NCBI GenBank assembly: GCA_016719405.1
Contig: JADJZE010000022.1
Span: forward strand, 145,132-209,131
Source of the DNA: Candidatus Aalborgicola lynettensis
Lineage (GTDB): Bacteria; Pseudomonadota; Gammaproteobacteria; Burkholderiales; Burkholderiaceae_C
Direction of reading: 5' to 3'
Length of the DNA stretch: 64,000 nucleotides
Numbering within the stretch: the first letter of the stretch is position 1; every line of letters starts with the position of its first letter. Below the pieces are notes generated by a model. That model saw nothing but the letters and a program-made list of their open reading frames with translations. It ran no database searches and had not been told where the DNA came from. Both the position numbers and the translations under genes were made by a program. Of this stretch, positions 35,928 to 44,934 are shown piece after piece.

Positions 35928-36914
35928 ATGCTCAATATTTTTTCGCTCGCCAACGGCCGTCTTTTTCAGGAAGAGATCGAGTCACTGGAAGAGTTGTCGC
36001 GTTTCCAGCCCATCTGGGTTGATCTGGAATCCCCCACTGTCGAAGAAAAGCGCTGGGTCAAGCAGTACTACGGCCTGTCCATCCCCGAAGACGCCATGGA
36101 CGAGGATATCGAGGAGTCGGCGCGTTTTTACGCCGAAGACAATGGCGAACTGCATATCCGCAGCGACTTTTTGGTCCCCGACGATGACGAACCCCACACC
36201 GTGCGGGTGGCCTTCATCCTGAATTTGGTCAACGACGAACTCAAGAGCAAAGGCGTTCTGTTCTCCATCCACGATGAGGACGTGCCCGTATTCCGGCTGC
36301 TGCGCATGCGCGCGCGCCGAGCCCCTGGCCTGATCGAAGACGCCAAGGAAGTGCTGCTCAAGCTGTTCGACGCCGATGCCGAATATTCCGCCGACACACT
36401 GGAAGGCATTTACGACGAACTCGAGAAAGTCAGCAACAAAGTGCTGTCCGGCGACGTGACCGACGCCATGGCCAGCGAGGTGCTGGGCGCCATTGCCCGC
36501 CATGAAGACATGAATGGGCGCATCCGCCGCAATGTGATGGACACACGCCGCGCGGTCAGCTTCATGATGCGCAGCAAAATACTCAATGGCGAACAGTTTG
36601 AAGAAGCGCGACAAATTCTGCGCGACATTGACTCACTGGACTCCCACACCGCCTTCTTGTTCGACAAGATCAACTTCTTGATGGATGCCACGGTGGGTTT
36701 CATCAACATCAACCAGAACAAAATCATCAAGATTTTCTCGGTGGCCAGTGTGGCCTTGCTGCCCCCCACGCTGGTGGCCAGCCTGTACGGAATGAACTTC
36801 AAACACATGCCCGAGCTGGACTGGACCATGGGCTACCCCTACGCGCTGATGCTGATGGCGGCCAGTGCCCTGGTGCCCATGTGGTACTTCCGCAAGCGTG
36901 GTTGGCTGAAGTAA
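35928..36914 (+). CDS. corA: Magnesium/cobalt transporter CorA
   Basis: A 328-residue pentameric channel protein. It has a large N-terminal cytoplasmic domain, two helices at the C-terminus, the selectivity motif YGMNF between them, and a Lys/Arg-rich end (FRKRGWLK). It imports Mg2+. It is preceded by GGGAG six bases before ATG and a structured leader. Confidence 0.95.
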   Translation: MLNIFSLANGRLFQEEIESLEELSRFQPIWVDLESPTVEEKRWVKQYYGLSIPEDAMDEDIEESARFYAEDNGELHIRSDFLVPDDDEPHTVRVAFILNLVNDELKSKGVLFSIHDEDVPVFRLLRMRARRAPGLIEDAKEVLLKLFDADAEYSADTLEGIYDELEKVSNKVLSGDVTDAMASEVLGAIARHEDMNGRIRRNVMDTRRAVSFMMRSKILNGEQFEEARQILRDIDSLDSHTAFLFDKINFLMDATVGFININQNKIIKIFSVASVALLPPTLVASLYGMNFKHMPELDWTMGYPYALMLMAASALVPMWYFRKRGWLK

Positions 36915-36926
36915 GAGCTTGTAAGC

Positions 36927-36984
36927 AAAAAGTGCCGTTTGCGCCCGTCCATCATGCGCAAGCAGCTATAACTTTTATAGCAAA
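36927..36984 (-). repeat. Palindromic element, copy 6, forming the 3' end of mtnN
   Basis: Read leftward: TTTTGCTATAAAAGTTATAGC (first stem), GCTTGCGCATGATGGACGGG, GCGCAAAC. The TAA stop of mtnN lies inside the first stem. It occupies nearly all the space between the convergent corA and mtnN genes. Confidence 0.85.
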
Positions 36985-37712
36985 ACCATCAGGCTATTGA
37001 TCACACTGCGGGCGTAGACGCTGGCGACTTCCTTCACAAATTGCGGAAAATCCACATGCGCCGTGTCATCGGCGCGATCGGAGATGGTGCGCACCGCCGC
37101 AAACGGCACGGCGTAATCAGCACATACCTGGGCCACGGCTGCGCCCTCCATCTCCACCGCCAGCGGCGGGTGGCCACCCCGCGTGAGCGCCTGCACCAGC
37201 GCAGCCGCTTCCGCAGCACCATTGACAAAACGGTCACCACTGGCAATCAAGCCCTGGTGGACGCGCGCCGCACGCAGCGGCCCGTGCGCCACAGCCGCCT
37301 GACTGGCTTGCAGCAGCAAAACCATCAGCGCAGCATCGGCAGGAAAGCGGGTTTGCCCGTACAGGGGAATCTCATAACGCGGGAACAGCGGCGAGGCATC
37401 CATGTCGTGCTGCACAAAATCGCTACCCACCACAAGATCACCCACAGCCACACCGTCACCCACACCACCGGCCACGCCGGTGAAGACCACACGCCCGACA
37501 CCAAAAGCCTCAATCAGCGTGGCCGTGGTGGTGGCCGCCGCCACCTTGCCAATACGCGACAGCGCCAGCACCACCGGCTTACCGGCGAGGGAACCGCACC
37601 AAAATTCGCGCCCGGCCCGCTGCACACAGCGGGGTTCTTGCAGGAGAGCGATCAAGCCGTGCTGCTCTTCGGCCAAGGCACTGAGAATGGCGGTAAGTGT
37701 TTGTTGGGTCAT
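36975..37712 (-). CDS. mtnN: 5'-methylthioadenosine/S-adenosylhomocysteine nucleosidase
   Basis: A 245-residue nucleosidase that cleaves adenine from MTA and SAH. It has LSRIGKVAAATTTATLI, the substrate-binding Glu in VEMEGAAVAQVC and the catalytic Asp in RTISDRADD. ATG 37712 (MTQQTLTAI) matches homologues; the frame upstream is noise from an inverted repeat. The last codons (MVLL and stop) lie within a palindromic element. It could belong to the purine phosphorylase superfamily more broadly. Confidence 0.88.
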   Translation of the reverse strand: MTQQTLTAILSALAEEQHGLIALLQEPRCVQRAGREFWCGSLAGKPVVLALSRIGKVAAATTTATLIEAFGVGRVVFTGVAGGVGDGVAVGDLVVGSDFVQHDMDASPLFPRYEIPLYGQTRFPADAALMVLLLQASQAAVAHGPLRAARVHQGLIASGDRFVNGAAEAAALVQALTRGGHPPLAVEMEGAAVAQVCADYAVPFAAVRTISDRADDTAHVDFPQFVKEVASVYARSVINSLMVLL

Positions 37713-37754
37713 TGAAGTTCTGGGGTAGACGGGATGACCTATCGTATACGCCCG

Positions 37755-37844
37755 CTGTAGGTGTGGGGTGAGCACTGCCACTCGTGTCCCCCGGCCTACG
37801 GCCTCCTCCTTTACCTCGCCGCAGCACTCACCCCACACCTACAG
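37755..37844. repeat. Large inverted repeat with 18-base perfect arms
   Basis: CTGTAGGTGTGGGGTGAG (37755-37772) and its exact complement (37827-37844) enclose 54 bases that include a GGCC-TAC-GGCC palindrome. It lies upstream of mtnN and downstream of fadD. It looks like a mobile hairpin (MITE/REP-like) or a strong terminator without a T-run. Confidence 0.8.
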
Positions 37845-37910
37845 CTTGGGTCCTGCGGTGCAGCCGGGCATCCCCATTCAGCCGGATCCAGCGCAATCAC
37901 CCATCCAACC

Positions 37911-39584
37911 TCACTTATCCCGCAACTCACGCCGCAAGATTTTGCCGACCGGGGTCTTTGGTAGCTCGGCGCGAAACTCAATCACTTTGGGCTGCTTGTA
38001 ACCGGTGAGGTTTTCTTTGCAGTAGGCACGCACATCGGCATCGGTGAGTGCCGGGTCTTTTTTGACGATCACCAGCTTGACGGCCTCACCCGATTTGGCA
38101 TCAATTACCCCCACACACGCACACTCCATCACACCCGGCATCTGCGCCACCACGTCTTCCAGTTCCGTGGGAAACACGTTGAAACCGCTGACCAGAATCA
38201 TGTCTTTCTTGCGGTCGACGATTTTGAAGAAGCCCTTTTCGTCCATCACCCCCACATCGCCGGTCTTGAAGAAGCCATCGGGCGTCATCACCTTGGCGGT
38301 CTCATCCGGACGCTGCCAGTAACCGGCCATCACCTGTGGCCCTTTGATAGCAATTTCACCCGGCTGGCCAACGGACACTTCCTTGCCGTCATCGTCGAGC
38401 AACTTCATGATGGTGTTGGGCAGCGGCACACCAATGGTGCCGGTGTATTCGGTAGCGGTCACCAGGTTGCAGCTGGCCGAGGGGGAGGTCTCGCTCAGAC
38501 CATAACCTTCGCAAATGGCGCAACCGGTTTGCTCAAACCACAGCTTGGCCACGCCGCTTTGCACCGCCGTTCCACCGCCAACCGAAACCTTCAAATTGCT
38601 CCAGTCGACGTTATGAAAATCGGGATGGTTGGCCAAGCCATTGAACAAGGTGTTGACCGCGGGAAAGCTGTGTATGGTGTGTTTGGATAGCTCTTGGAGC
38701 ACCGCCGGAATGTCACGCGGATTGGGGATGAGAATCAGCTTGCCCCCCATGCGCATGGACAGCATCATGCCCACCGTAAAGGCAAAGATGTGGTACAGCG
38801 GCAAAGCGCACACGCTGGTGGGCTGCTGGTCAGCGGGAATCCGGTCCATCACCGGGCTATTCCAAGCTTCGGTTTGCAGCACATTCGCAATCAGGTTGCG
38901 ATGCAGCAGCACCGCACCTTTGGATACGCCGGTGGTACCCCCTGTGTACTGCAGCACTGCCACATCGTCTGGCGCAATATCCGGTTTATTGAAAGGTGCC
39001 GTGGTGCCCTTGGCCACCGCCACGTTAAAACGCACCGCTTTGGGCAGGCGAAATGGTGGCACCATCTTTTTGACATGGCGCACCACCAGATTGACGACAC
39101 TGCCTTTCAGTAAGCCCAACTGGTCGCCCATGGCGCACAACACCACGTGTTTGACCGGTGTGGCGGCGATACATTTTTCCAGCGTGGCGGCAAAGTTTTC
39201 GATGATGACGATCACCTTGGCACCCGAATCCTGGAGCTGGTGCTCCAGCTCCCGCGCGGTGTACAGGGGGTTGACGTTGACCACTACGTACCCGGCCCGC
39301 AAAATGCCCGCCACTGCCACCGGGTATTGCGGCACATTGGGCATCATGATGGCAACACGGTCCCCTTTGGTCAGTCCCAGCCCCTGCAGGTAGGCCGCAA
39401 AGGCCTGACTCAGGCTATCGGTTTGGGCGAAGCTGATGTCTTTGCCCATAAAGTGGTAGGCCGGCCTTTTGGCGTATTGCTTGAAGCTGGCGTCCATCAA
39501 GTCCACCAGCGAGGTGTACTGCTTGACGTCAATGTCGGCAGGAATACCGGCGGGGTAACTGGAAAGCCAAATACGTTCGGTCAT
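37911..39584 (-). CDS. fadD: Long-chain fatty acid-CoA ligase
   Basis: A 557-residue adenylate-forming enzyme that activates fatty acids with ATP and CoA. Motifs: YTGGTTGVSKGAVLLHRN (P-loop, about 212), GYGLSETSPSASCN, and the C-terminal DRKKDMILVSGFNVFPTELE hinge and KILRRELRDK with the catalytic Lys. The N-terminus MTERIWLSSYPAGIPADID is typical of the FadD subgroup. Confidence 0.94.
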   Translation of the reverse strand: MTERIWLSSYPAGIPADIDVKQYTSLVDLMDASFKQYAKRPAYHFMGKDISFAQTDSLSQAFAAYLQGLGLTKGDRVAIMMPNVPQYPVAVAGILRAGYVVVNVNPLYTARELEHQLQDSGAKVIVIIENFAATLEKCIAATPVKHVVLCAMGDQLGLLKGSVVNLVVRHVKKMVPPFRLPKAVRFNVAVAKGTTAPFNKPDIAPDDVAVLQYTGGTTGVSKGAVLLHRNLIANVLQTEAWNSPVMDRIPADQQPTSVCALPLYHIFAFTVGMMLSMRMGGKLILIPNPRDIPAVLQELSKHTIHSFPAVNTLFNGLANHPDFHNVDWSNLKVSVGGGTAVQSGVAKLWFEQTGCAICEGYGLSETSPSASCNLVTATEYTGTIGVPLPNTIMKLLDDDGKEVSVGQPGEIAIKGPQVMAGYWQRPDETAKVMTPDGFFKTGDVGVMDEKGFFKIVDRKKDMILVSGFNVFPTELEDVVAQMPGVMECACVGVIDAKSGEAVKLVIVKKDPALTDADVRAYCKENLTGYKQPKVIEFRAELPKTPVGKILRRELRDK

Positions 39585-39692
39585 GGTGGTGTCTCCGTCC
39601 GTTCAGAATGCAGCAACCGTTTAGCGCGCGTATTGTCCTGTCGCAATATCCGGCGTTGTCGCCGTGTTTTCCCTAAGCCGGGCGCAACACCC

Positions 39693-41114
39693 TCAGGCGC
39701 GCAGCGCGGTCAACACCTCATCGAGCATCTTCTTGGCGTCACCAAACAACATACGGTTGTTCTCTTTGTAGAACAGCGGGTTGTCCACCCCGGCATAACC
39801 GGAGGCCATGGAGCGTTTCATCACGATGGAGGTCTTGGCGTGCCACACCTCCAACACCGGCATGCCGGCGATGGGGCTGGTGGGGTCGTCCTGTGCGGCG
39901 GGGTTCACGATGTCGTTGGCGCCAATGACCATGGTCACGTCGGTAGCAGCAAAGTCTTCGTTGATCTCGTCCATCTCCAGCACGATGTCATACGGCACCT
40001 TGGCTTCGGCCAGCAACACGTTCATGTGGCCCGGCATGCGCCCGGCTACGGGGTGAATGCCAAAACGCACCTTCACGCCCTTGGCGCGCAGCAGCTTGGT
40101 AATTTCAAACACCGTGTGCTGGGCCTGCGCCACCGCCATGCCGTAACCCGGAACGATGATGACACTTTTGGCTTCGCGCAACAGTTCGGCCGTTTCCACC
40201 GCCGTGACGGGAACCACCTCGCCCGCGGGTTCCGCAGCGGCACCCGCGCCCGCAGCAGGCGCCGGAGCACCCCCACCAAAGCCGCCCGCAATCACGCTGA
40301 AGAAGTTGCGGTTCATGGCGCGGCACATGATGTACGACAGGATAGCACCGCTGGAACCCACCAGCGCACCGGTCACGATGAGCAAGTCATTCGACAACAT
40401 GAAACCAGTGGCCGCCGCCGCCCAGCCCGAATAGCTGTTGAGCATGGACACCACCACCGGCATGTCCGCACCGCCAATGGCCATCACCATGTGCATACCA
40501 AACAGCAGGGCAATCACCGTCATGATGATCAGCGGTGTCATACCGCCCTGAATGCTGTGCGCGTGAATGAACATATTGCCCGCCCACACCACCGCCAGCA
40601 AGCCGACCAGGTTAAGGGCGTGGCGCGCTGGCAGCAGCAACGGCTTGCCGCCAATACGACCGGAAAGTTTGCCAAAAGCGATCAAGGAACCCGAGAAAGT
40701 AACCGCACCAATAAAGATGCCGATGTAGATTTCCACCTCGTGGATGGTTTTCTCGGCACCGGTAAAACCGTGCGATGCCGCCGGGTCCACATAGCTGGCA
40801 AAACCCACCAGGGCGGCTGCCATGCCCACCAGGCTGTGCATCAAAGCCACCAGTTCGGGCATTTGTGTCATTTTGACGGTGCGGGCGGCGTACACCCCCA
40901 CACCACCGCCCACGGCCAAGGCACCAATGATCCACGGAATACCGGCAGAGCCCACACGGGGCCCGGCAATGGTGGCCAGCACGGCCAGCGCCATGCCAAT
41001 CATGCCGAACAGGTTGCCGCGCCGCGAGGTTTCGGGGTTGGACAAGCCGCCCAGGCTGAGAATAAAAAGGATGGTTGCGCCAATGTAGGCAACGGTTGCG
41101 AGACTTTCAGACAT
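39693..41114 (-). CDS. pntB: NAD(P) transhydrogenase subunit beta
   Basis: A 473-residue inner-membrane protein with about nine helices and a C-terminal NADP(H)-binding domain (VIIVPGYGMAVAQAQH; VTMVIGANDIVNPAAQDDP). With PntA it couples hydride transfer between NADH and NADP+ to proton flow. The start at 41114 (MSESLATVAYIGAT) matches the family and lies 10 bases after pntA. Confidence 0.96.
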   Translation of the reverse strand: MSESLATVAYIGATILFILSLGGLSNPETSRRGNLFGMIGMALAVLATIAGPRVGSAGIPWIIGALAVGGGVGVYAARTVKMTQMPELVALMHSLVGMAAALVGFASYVDPAASHGFTGAEKTIHEVEIYIGIFIGAVTFSGSLIAFGKLSGRIGGKPLLLPARHALNLVGLLAVVWAGNMFIHAHSIQGGMTPLIIMTVIALLFGMHMVMAIGGADMPVVVSMLNSYSGWAAAATGFMLSNDLLIVTGALVGSSGAILSYIMCRAMNRNFFSVIAGGFGGGAPAPAAGAGAAAEPAGEVVPVTAVETAELLREAKSVIIVPGYGMAVAQAQHTVFEITKLLRAKGVKVRFGIHPVAGRMPGHMNVLLAEAKVPYDIVLEMDEINEDFAATDVTMVIGANDIVNPAAQDDPTSPIAGMPVLEVWHAKTSIVMKRSMASGYAGVDNPLFYKENNRMLFGDAKKMLDEVLTALRA

Positions 41115-41124
41115 TGCGGTTTCC

Positions 41125-42765
41125 TTATTTGCGGAACATCGCCAGCATGCGCTGGGTGACGGCAAAACCGCCAAACATATTGACGGCGGTGAGCACCAGG
41201 GCGCCCACGGCCAGACCACGGATCAGGCCCTCAGGGCGGCTCAATGTGCCCGCCCCAATCATGTTGAGCACACCGGCCATCTCGACCGGCGCGGCGATCT
41301 GCACCAAGGCACCAATAGCGATGATGCTGGAAATGGCGTTGGTCACACTCATCAGCGGCGTGTGCAGCGAGGGCGTGACATTCCACACCACCATGTAGCC
41401 AATAAAACAGGCCAGCACAAACACCGTAAAGTGCCCCAGGAAGGCGGCGGGCGCGTAGGCGCCAATGAACCAGAACAGCACGGCTGCCACGCCAAACAAA
41501 ATGCTCAGCGATTGGGCCGACATGGGCTCGCCCGGGCCATGGCCGTGGGATGGTTTCTTCTCTGCCACGGCCACAGCCGCTTTGGGCGCCGCAGGCACCG
41601 CCGCCACTTTGGGTGCGGGAGCAGGCCAGGTGATAGCACCATCCTTAATGACCGTCAGACCCCGAATGGCGTCGTCTTCCATGTTGACGTTGATGATGCC
41701 GTTCTTGGTTTTGCACAACTCTTCGGTCAGGCGAAACAGATTGGTGGCATACAGGGTGGACGACTGCTTGGCCATACGCGAAGCCAGGTCGGTAAAGCCC
41801 ACAATGGTCACGCCATGCTTGACCACCGCTTGGCCCGGCTCGGTCAACTCGCAGTTGCCGCCCTGCTCGGCCGCCATGTCCACAATCACGCTGCCGGGCT
41901 TCATGCTCTTGACCATCTCGGCCGTAATCAGCTTGGGCGCGGGTTTGCCGGGAATCAGCGCGGTGGTGATGATGATGTCCACCTCGCGCGCCTGCTGCGC
42001 GTACATGGCGCGCTGCGCCTGCTGGAAGCCCTCGCTCATGACCTTGGCGTAGCCGCCACCGCCAGAGCCTTCTTCCTCGTAATCGACCTTCACAAACTCG
42101 CCACCCAGCGACACCACCTGGTCGGCCACCTCGGCACGGGTGTCGTTGGCGCGCACAATGGCACCCAGGCTGGCGGCGGCACCAATCGCCGCCAAGCCGG
42201 CCACACCGGCACCGGCAATAAACACCTTGGCCGGGGCCACCTTGCCCGCCGCCGTGATCTGCCCGTTGAAGAAGCGGCCAAAGGCGTTGGCCGCCTCCAC
42301 CACCGCACGGTAGCCACTCACGCCCGCCATCGAAGTGAGCGCATCCATCTTCTGCGCGCGGCTCAGCGTGCGGGGCAGCGCATCCATGGACAGTACCGTA
42401 ACCTTGGCCGCCGCCAGCTGCTGCATCAGTTCGGGGTTTTGGGCCGGCCAGATAAAGCCAATCAGCGCCTGCCCGGGGTGCATCAGCGCCACCTCGTCTG
42501 CGCTGGGCGCGCGCACCTTGAACACGATGTCAGACTGGGCCCACAAGGTCTTGGCATCTGGCAACACCTCGGCACCGACCGCGCGGTACGCATCATCGCT
42601 GCAATGGGCGGCATCACCCGCACCGGACTCTACGGCGACTTTAAAGCCCAGTTTGATGAGTTTTTCCACCACCTCGGGCACGGTGGCCACCCGCTTTTCA
42701 AGGGGAAATAGTTCGCGCGGAACACCAATACGTTGCGCCGTTTCCGATGCGTTTTGCGTCTGCAT
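41125..42765 (-). CDS. pntA: NAD(P) transhydrogenase subunit alpha
   Basis: A 546-residue single-chain alpha subunit. The NAD-binding alanine-dehydrogenase-like part (IGVPRELFPLEKRVATVPE; VFIAGAGVAGLAAIGAAASLG) is joined by an Ala/Pro linker to a C-terminal four-helix membrane domain. Some relatives split this gene in two; here it is one. It is co-transcribed with pntB. Confidence 0.96.
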   Translation of the reverse strand: MQTQNASETAQRIGVPRELFPLEKRVATVPEVVEKLIKLGFKVAVESGAGDAAHCSDDAYRAVGAEVLPDAKTLWAQSDIVFKVRAPSADEVALMHPGQALIGFIWPAQNPELMQQLAAAKVTVLSMDALPRTLSRAQKMDALTSMAGVSGYRAVVEAANAFGRFFNGQITAAGKVAPAKVFIAGAGVAGLAAIGAAASLGAIVRANDTRAEVADQVVSLGGEFVKVDYEEEGSGGGGYAKVMSEGFQQAQRAMYAQQAREVDIIITTALIPGKPAPKLITAEMVKSMKPGSVIVDMAAEQGGNCELTEPGQAVVKHGVTIVGFTDLASRMAKQSSTLYATNLFRLTEELCKTKNGIINVNMEDDAIRGLTVIKDGAITWPAPAPKVAAVPAAPKAAVAVAEKKPSHGHGPGEPMSAQSLSILFGVAAVLFWFIGAYAPAAFLGHFTVFVLACFIGYMVVWNVTPSLHTPLMSVTNAISSIIAIGALVQIAAPVEMAGVLNMIGAGTLSRPEGLIRGLAVGALVLTAVNMFGGFAVTQRMLAMFRK

Positions 42766-42926
42766 GAAGCGACTCCTGTACAGAAAATTGAAAAATGTCT
42801 TTGCTCTGGGTCAACGCCATGCGCCGCGCCAAGTTTGGGCGCCACTTTAACTGATTTGTCTCTGTGCACCGGCGCGTCCGGGACAGGGTGCCCCCCCCCA
42901 CCCAAGGCCCTGTTCGATAATGCGCC

Positions 42927-43403
42927 ATGGACACACGATGGAAACCCAGCGTCACCGTGGCGGCGGTGATCGAACAGAACAGCCGCTTTTTACTGGTGGA
43001 AGAACACACCGCCGAAGGTCTGCGCCTGAACAACCCGGCCGGCCACCTGGATCCCGGCGAGTCCCCCGCCCAGGGCTGCGCGCGCGAGGCGCTGGAAGAA
43101 ACCGCCTGGCACTTCACCCCCACGGCATTGGTGGGCATTTACCTGTCGCGCTTTCAGCGCGTGGACACTGACATTACTTACCTGCGCTTTGCCTTTTGCG
43201 GCACGCTGGGCGCATTTGAAGCCCAGCGCACGCTGGACACCGGCATCGTACGCGCCCTGTGGCTGACGCCCGACGAGATCCGCACCAGCACCGCACGCCA
43301 CCGCAGCCCGCTGGTGCTCCAGTGCATGGAAGACTACCTGCGCGGCCAGCGCCACCCTATGGATGTGGTCTACACCGACGCCAGCATTTACGGCGCACGC
43401 TAA
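42927..43403 (+). CDS. nudJ: Nudix phosphatase NudJ
   Basis: A 158-residue Nudix hydrolase with the box GHLDPGESPAQGCAREALEE and following TAW (GX5EX7REUXEEXGU type, last Gly changed). NudJ acts on thiamin pyrophosphate precursors and nucleoside triphosphates. It is normally directly before mnmA; here a DUF4143 ATPase gene and two repeats separate them. Confidence 0.88.
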   Translation: MDTRWKPSVTVAAVIEQNSRFLLVEEHTAEGLRLNNPAGHLDPGESPAQGCAREALEETAWHFTPTALVGIYLSRFQRVDTDITYLRFAFCGTLGAFEAQRTLDTGIVRALWLTPDEIRTSTARHRSPLVLQCMEDYLRGQRHPMDVVYTDASIYGAR

Positions 43404-43417
43404 TGATCAGCACCTCA

Positions 43418-43478
43418 ATTGCTATGCATTTAATAGCTGCCTCCGCACATCCCACGGTATCCAACGCCCGATTCGACC
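43418..43478 (+). repeat. Palindromic element, copy 7, left of the inserted ATPase gene
   Basis: ATTGCTATGCATTTAATAGC gives the first stem; CTGCCTCCGCACATCCCAC follows. The tail TCGACCC recalls the TTTGACC tail of copy 8. It starts 14 bases after the nudJ stop. Confidence 0.85.
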
Positions 43479-43594
43479 CTTAAAAAGGAAGCCCCAGCGG
43501 GCGCTCTTGGCCTGATGCCGGGTTGCTGGTCAGCACCGCATACGCCGGGATCGAATACAACCAAAACGACACATATATTAAAAAAGTCGCGTCC

Positions 43595-43616
43595 ATTTTA
43601 ACTAACTCGTTAAAAT
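43595..43616. promoter_or_regulatory. Palindrome in the AT-rich start region of the DUF4143 ATPase
   Basis: ATTTTAAC-TAACTC-GTTAAAAT, an 8-base inverted repeat, ends six bases before the ATG in a stretch much richer in A/T than its surroundings. It could be an operator for autoregulation or regulate translation; a partner repressor is not seen. Confidence 0.5.
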
Positions 43617-43622
43617 AGTCGG

Positions 43623-44816
43623 ATGAAACGCTACCTTGATGACCTGATTGCCGCCGACTTGCAACGCAAGCTGGTATTTGTCACCGGGGCGCGCCAGGTG
43701 GGCAAAACCACCCTAAGCCGACAACTGCAAGCGGCGGTGATCCCCTCGCAGTACCTCAACTACGACGTACCTGCTGACCGCGCGGTGATCGAGCGCCAAA
43801 GCTGGGCCCCCGATACGCAATTGCTGGTGCTCGATGAGCTACACAAAAAGTCGGGCTGGAAACCCTGGCTCAAGGGCGTGATTGACGGTCGCCCTGTGGG
43901 CCAACAGCAATTGGTCACCGGCAGCGCCCGCATGGACACCTTTCGGCAAACTGGCGATTCCCTCGCAGGGCGCTTTTTGGCGTGGCGCCTGCACCCCATT
44001 TCGGTCAAAGAATGGTGCGAACACAGCCCCCAGGCGGAGGCGGGCCAGCCGCCCACGCCCGACGAGGCCCTCACCCACTTGCTCAACCGAGGTGGCTTCC
44101 CGGAGCCCTGTCTACTCCCAGCAACCCCTGCGGGCGACAAAAATGCCCAGCGCTGGCGCGCCCAATACGCCGACGGTCTGGTACGCGAAGACGTGCTGGA
44201 GTTCTCGCGCATTCAGGAAGTGGGTGGCATGCGGGTGCTGCTGGAGCTGCTGCGCGAACGCGTGGGATCACCCTTGTCGCTGGCCTCCATCGGGCGCGAC
44301 CTGGGTTTGTCGCAGCCCACCGTTAAACGCTTCATCGACATCCTGCAGGCGCTCTACATCGTGTTCACCGTGCAGCCTTGGCACCACAACATCGCCCGCT
44401 CGCTCTTACAGTCGCCCAAGGTCTACTTTTACGATACCGGCATGGTAGGCGGCACGCAAGCGGACACGGCCGACAACGCCCTGCAGGGCCTGCGTTTTGA
44501 AAACGCCGTGGCCACCATGTTGCTCAAACACGTAGAGTTTTTGCAAGATAGCGAGGCCGCGCCCGTGGGCCTGCACTATGTACGCACCAAAGACGGCGCA
44601 GAGATCGACTTTGCGCTCTCACGCGGCAAGGTGTTGACCCATCTGATCGAATGCAAGTGGGCCGACAACGTGCCACACAAGGCTTTTGCCGGGTTTATGG
44701 CCCAGTGGCCCGAAGCCCAGGCCGTGCAACTGGTGCGCCACCTGCGCAATCCCGAGCTGCGCAATGGCGTGAACGTGGTACCGGCATCCCCGTGGCTGGC
44801 TGCGTTGGCCGCCTAA
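43623..44816 (+). CDS. ATPase of the AAA_14/DUF4143 family
   Basis: A 397-residue protein with Walker A GARQVGKTTLS near residue 21, Walker B LLVLDELHK near 78 and an STAND/AAA-type sensor VTGSARMD. A DUF4143 C-terminal domain follows from about 190, with a winged helix (SLASIGRDLGLSQPTVKRFI) and a restriction-endonuclease-like core: KDGAEIDFALSRG with LIECKW (D-x-ExK-like). The function of the family is not settled; toxin, defence or antitoxin roles have been proposed. It sits alone between nudJ and mnmA, flanked by direct repeats, which suggests acquisition. Confidence 0.88.
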   Translation: MKRYLDDLIAADLQRKLVFVTGARQVGKTTLSRQLQAAVIPSQYLNYDVPADRAVIERQSWAPDTQLLVLDELHKKSGWKPWLKGVIDGRPVGQQQLVTGSARMDTFRQTGDSLAGRFLAWRLHPISVKEWCEHSPQAEAGQPPTPDEALTHLLNRGGFPEPCLLPATPAGDKNAQRWRAQYADGLVREDVLEFSRIQEVGGMRVLLELLRERVGSPLSLASIGRDLGLSQPTVKRFIDILQALYIVFTVQPWHHNIARSLLQSPKVYFYDTGMVGGTQADTADNALQGLRFENAVATMLLKHVEFLQDSEAAPVGLHYVRTKDGAEIDFALSRGKVLTHLIECKWADNVPHKAFAGFMAQWPEAQAVQLVRHLRNPELRNGVNVVPASPWLAALAA

Positions 44817-44870
44817 AATCGCTGCATGAGCGCCATCAACACCTGCGAGCACCCCGCGTTAACAACAACA

Positions 44871-44932
44871 TATTTGCTATGTATTTCATAGCTGCTTCCG
44901 CACATCCCCTGTGCGCAAACACCCTTTTTGAC
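44871..44932 (+). repeat. Palindromic element, copy 8, right of the inserted ATPase gene
   Basis: TTTGCTATGTATTTCATAGC forms the first stem; TGCTTCCGCACATCCCCTGT and GTGCGCAAACACC follow, ending two bases before mnmA. Same orientation as copy 7, 1.45 kb away. Confidence 0.88.
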
Positions 44933-44934
44933 CT

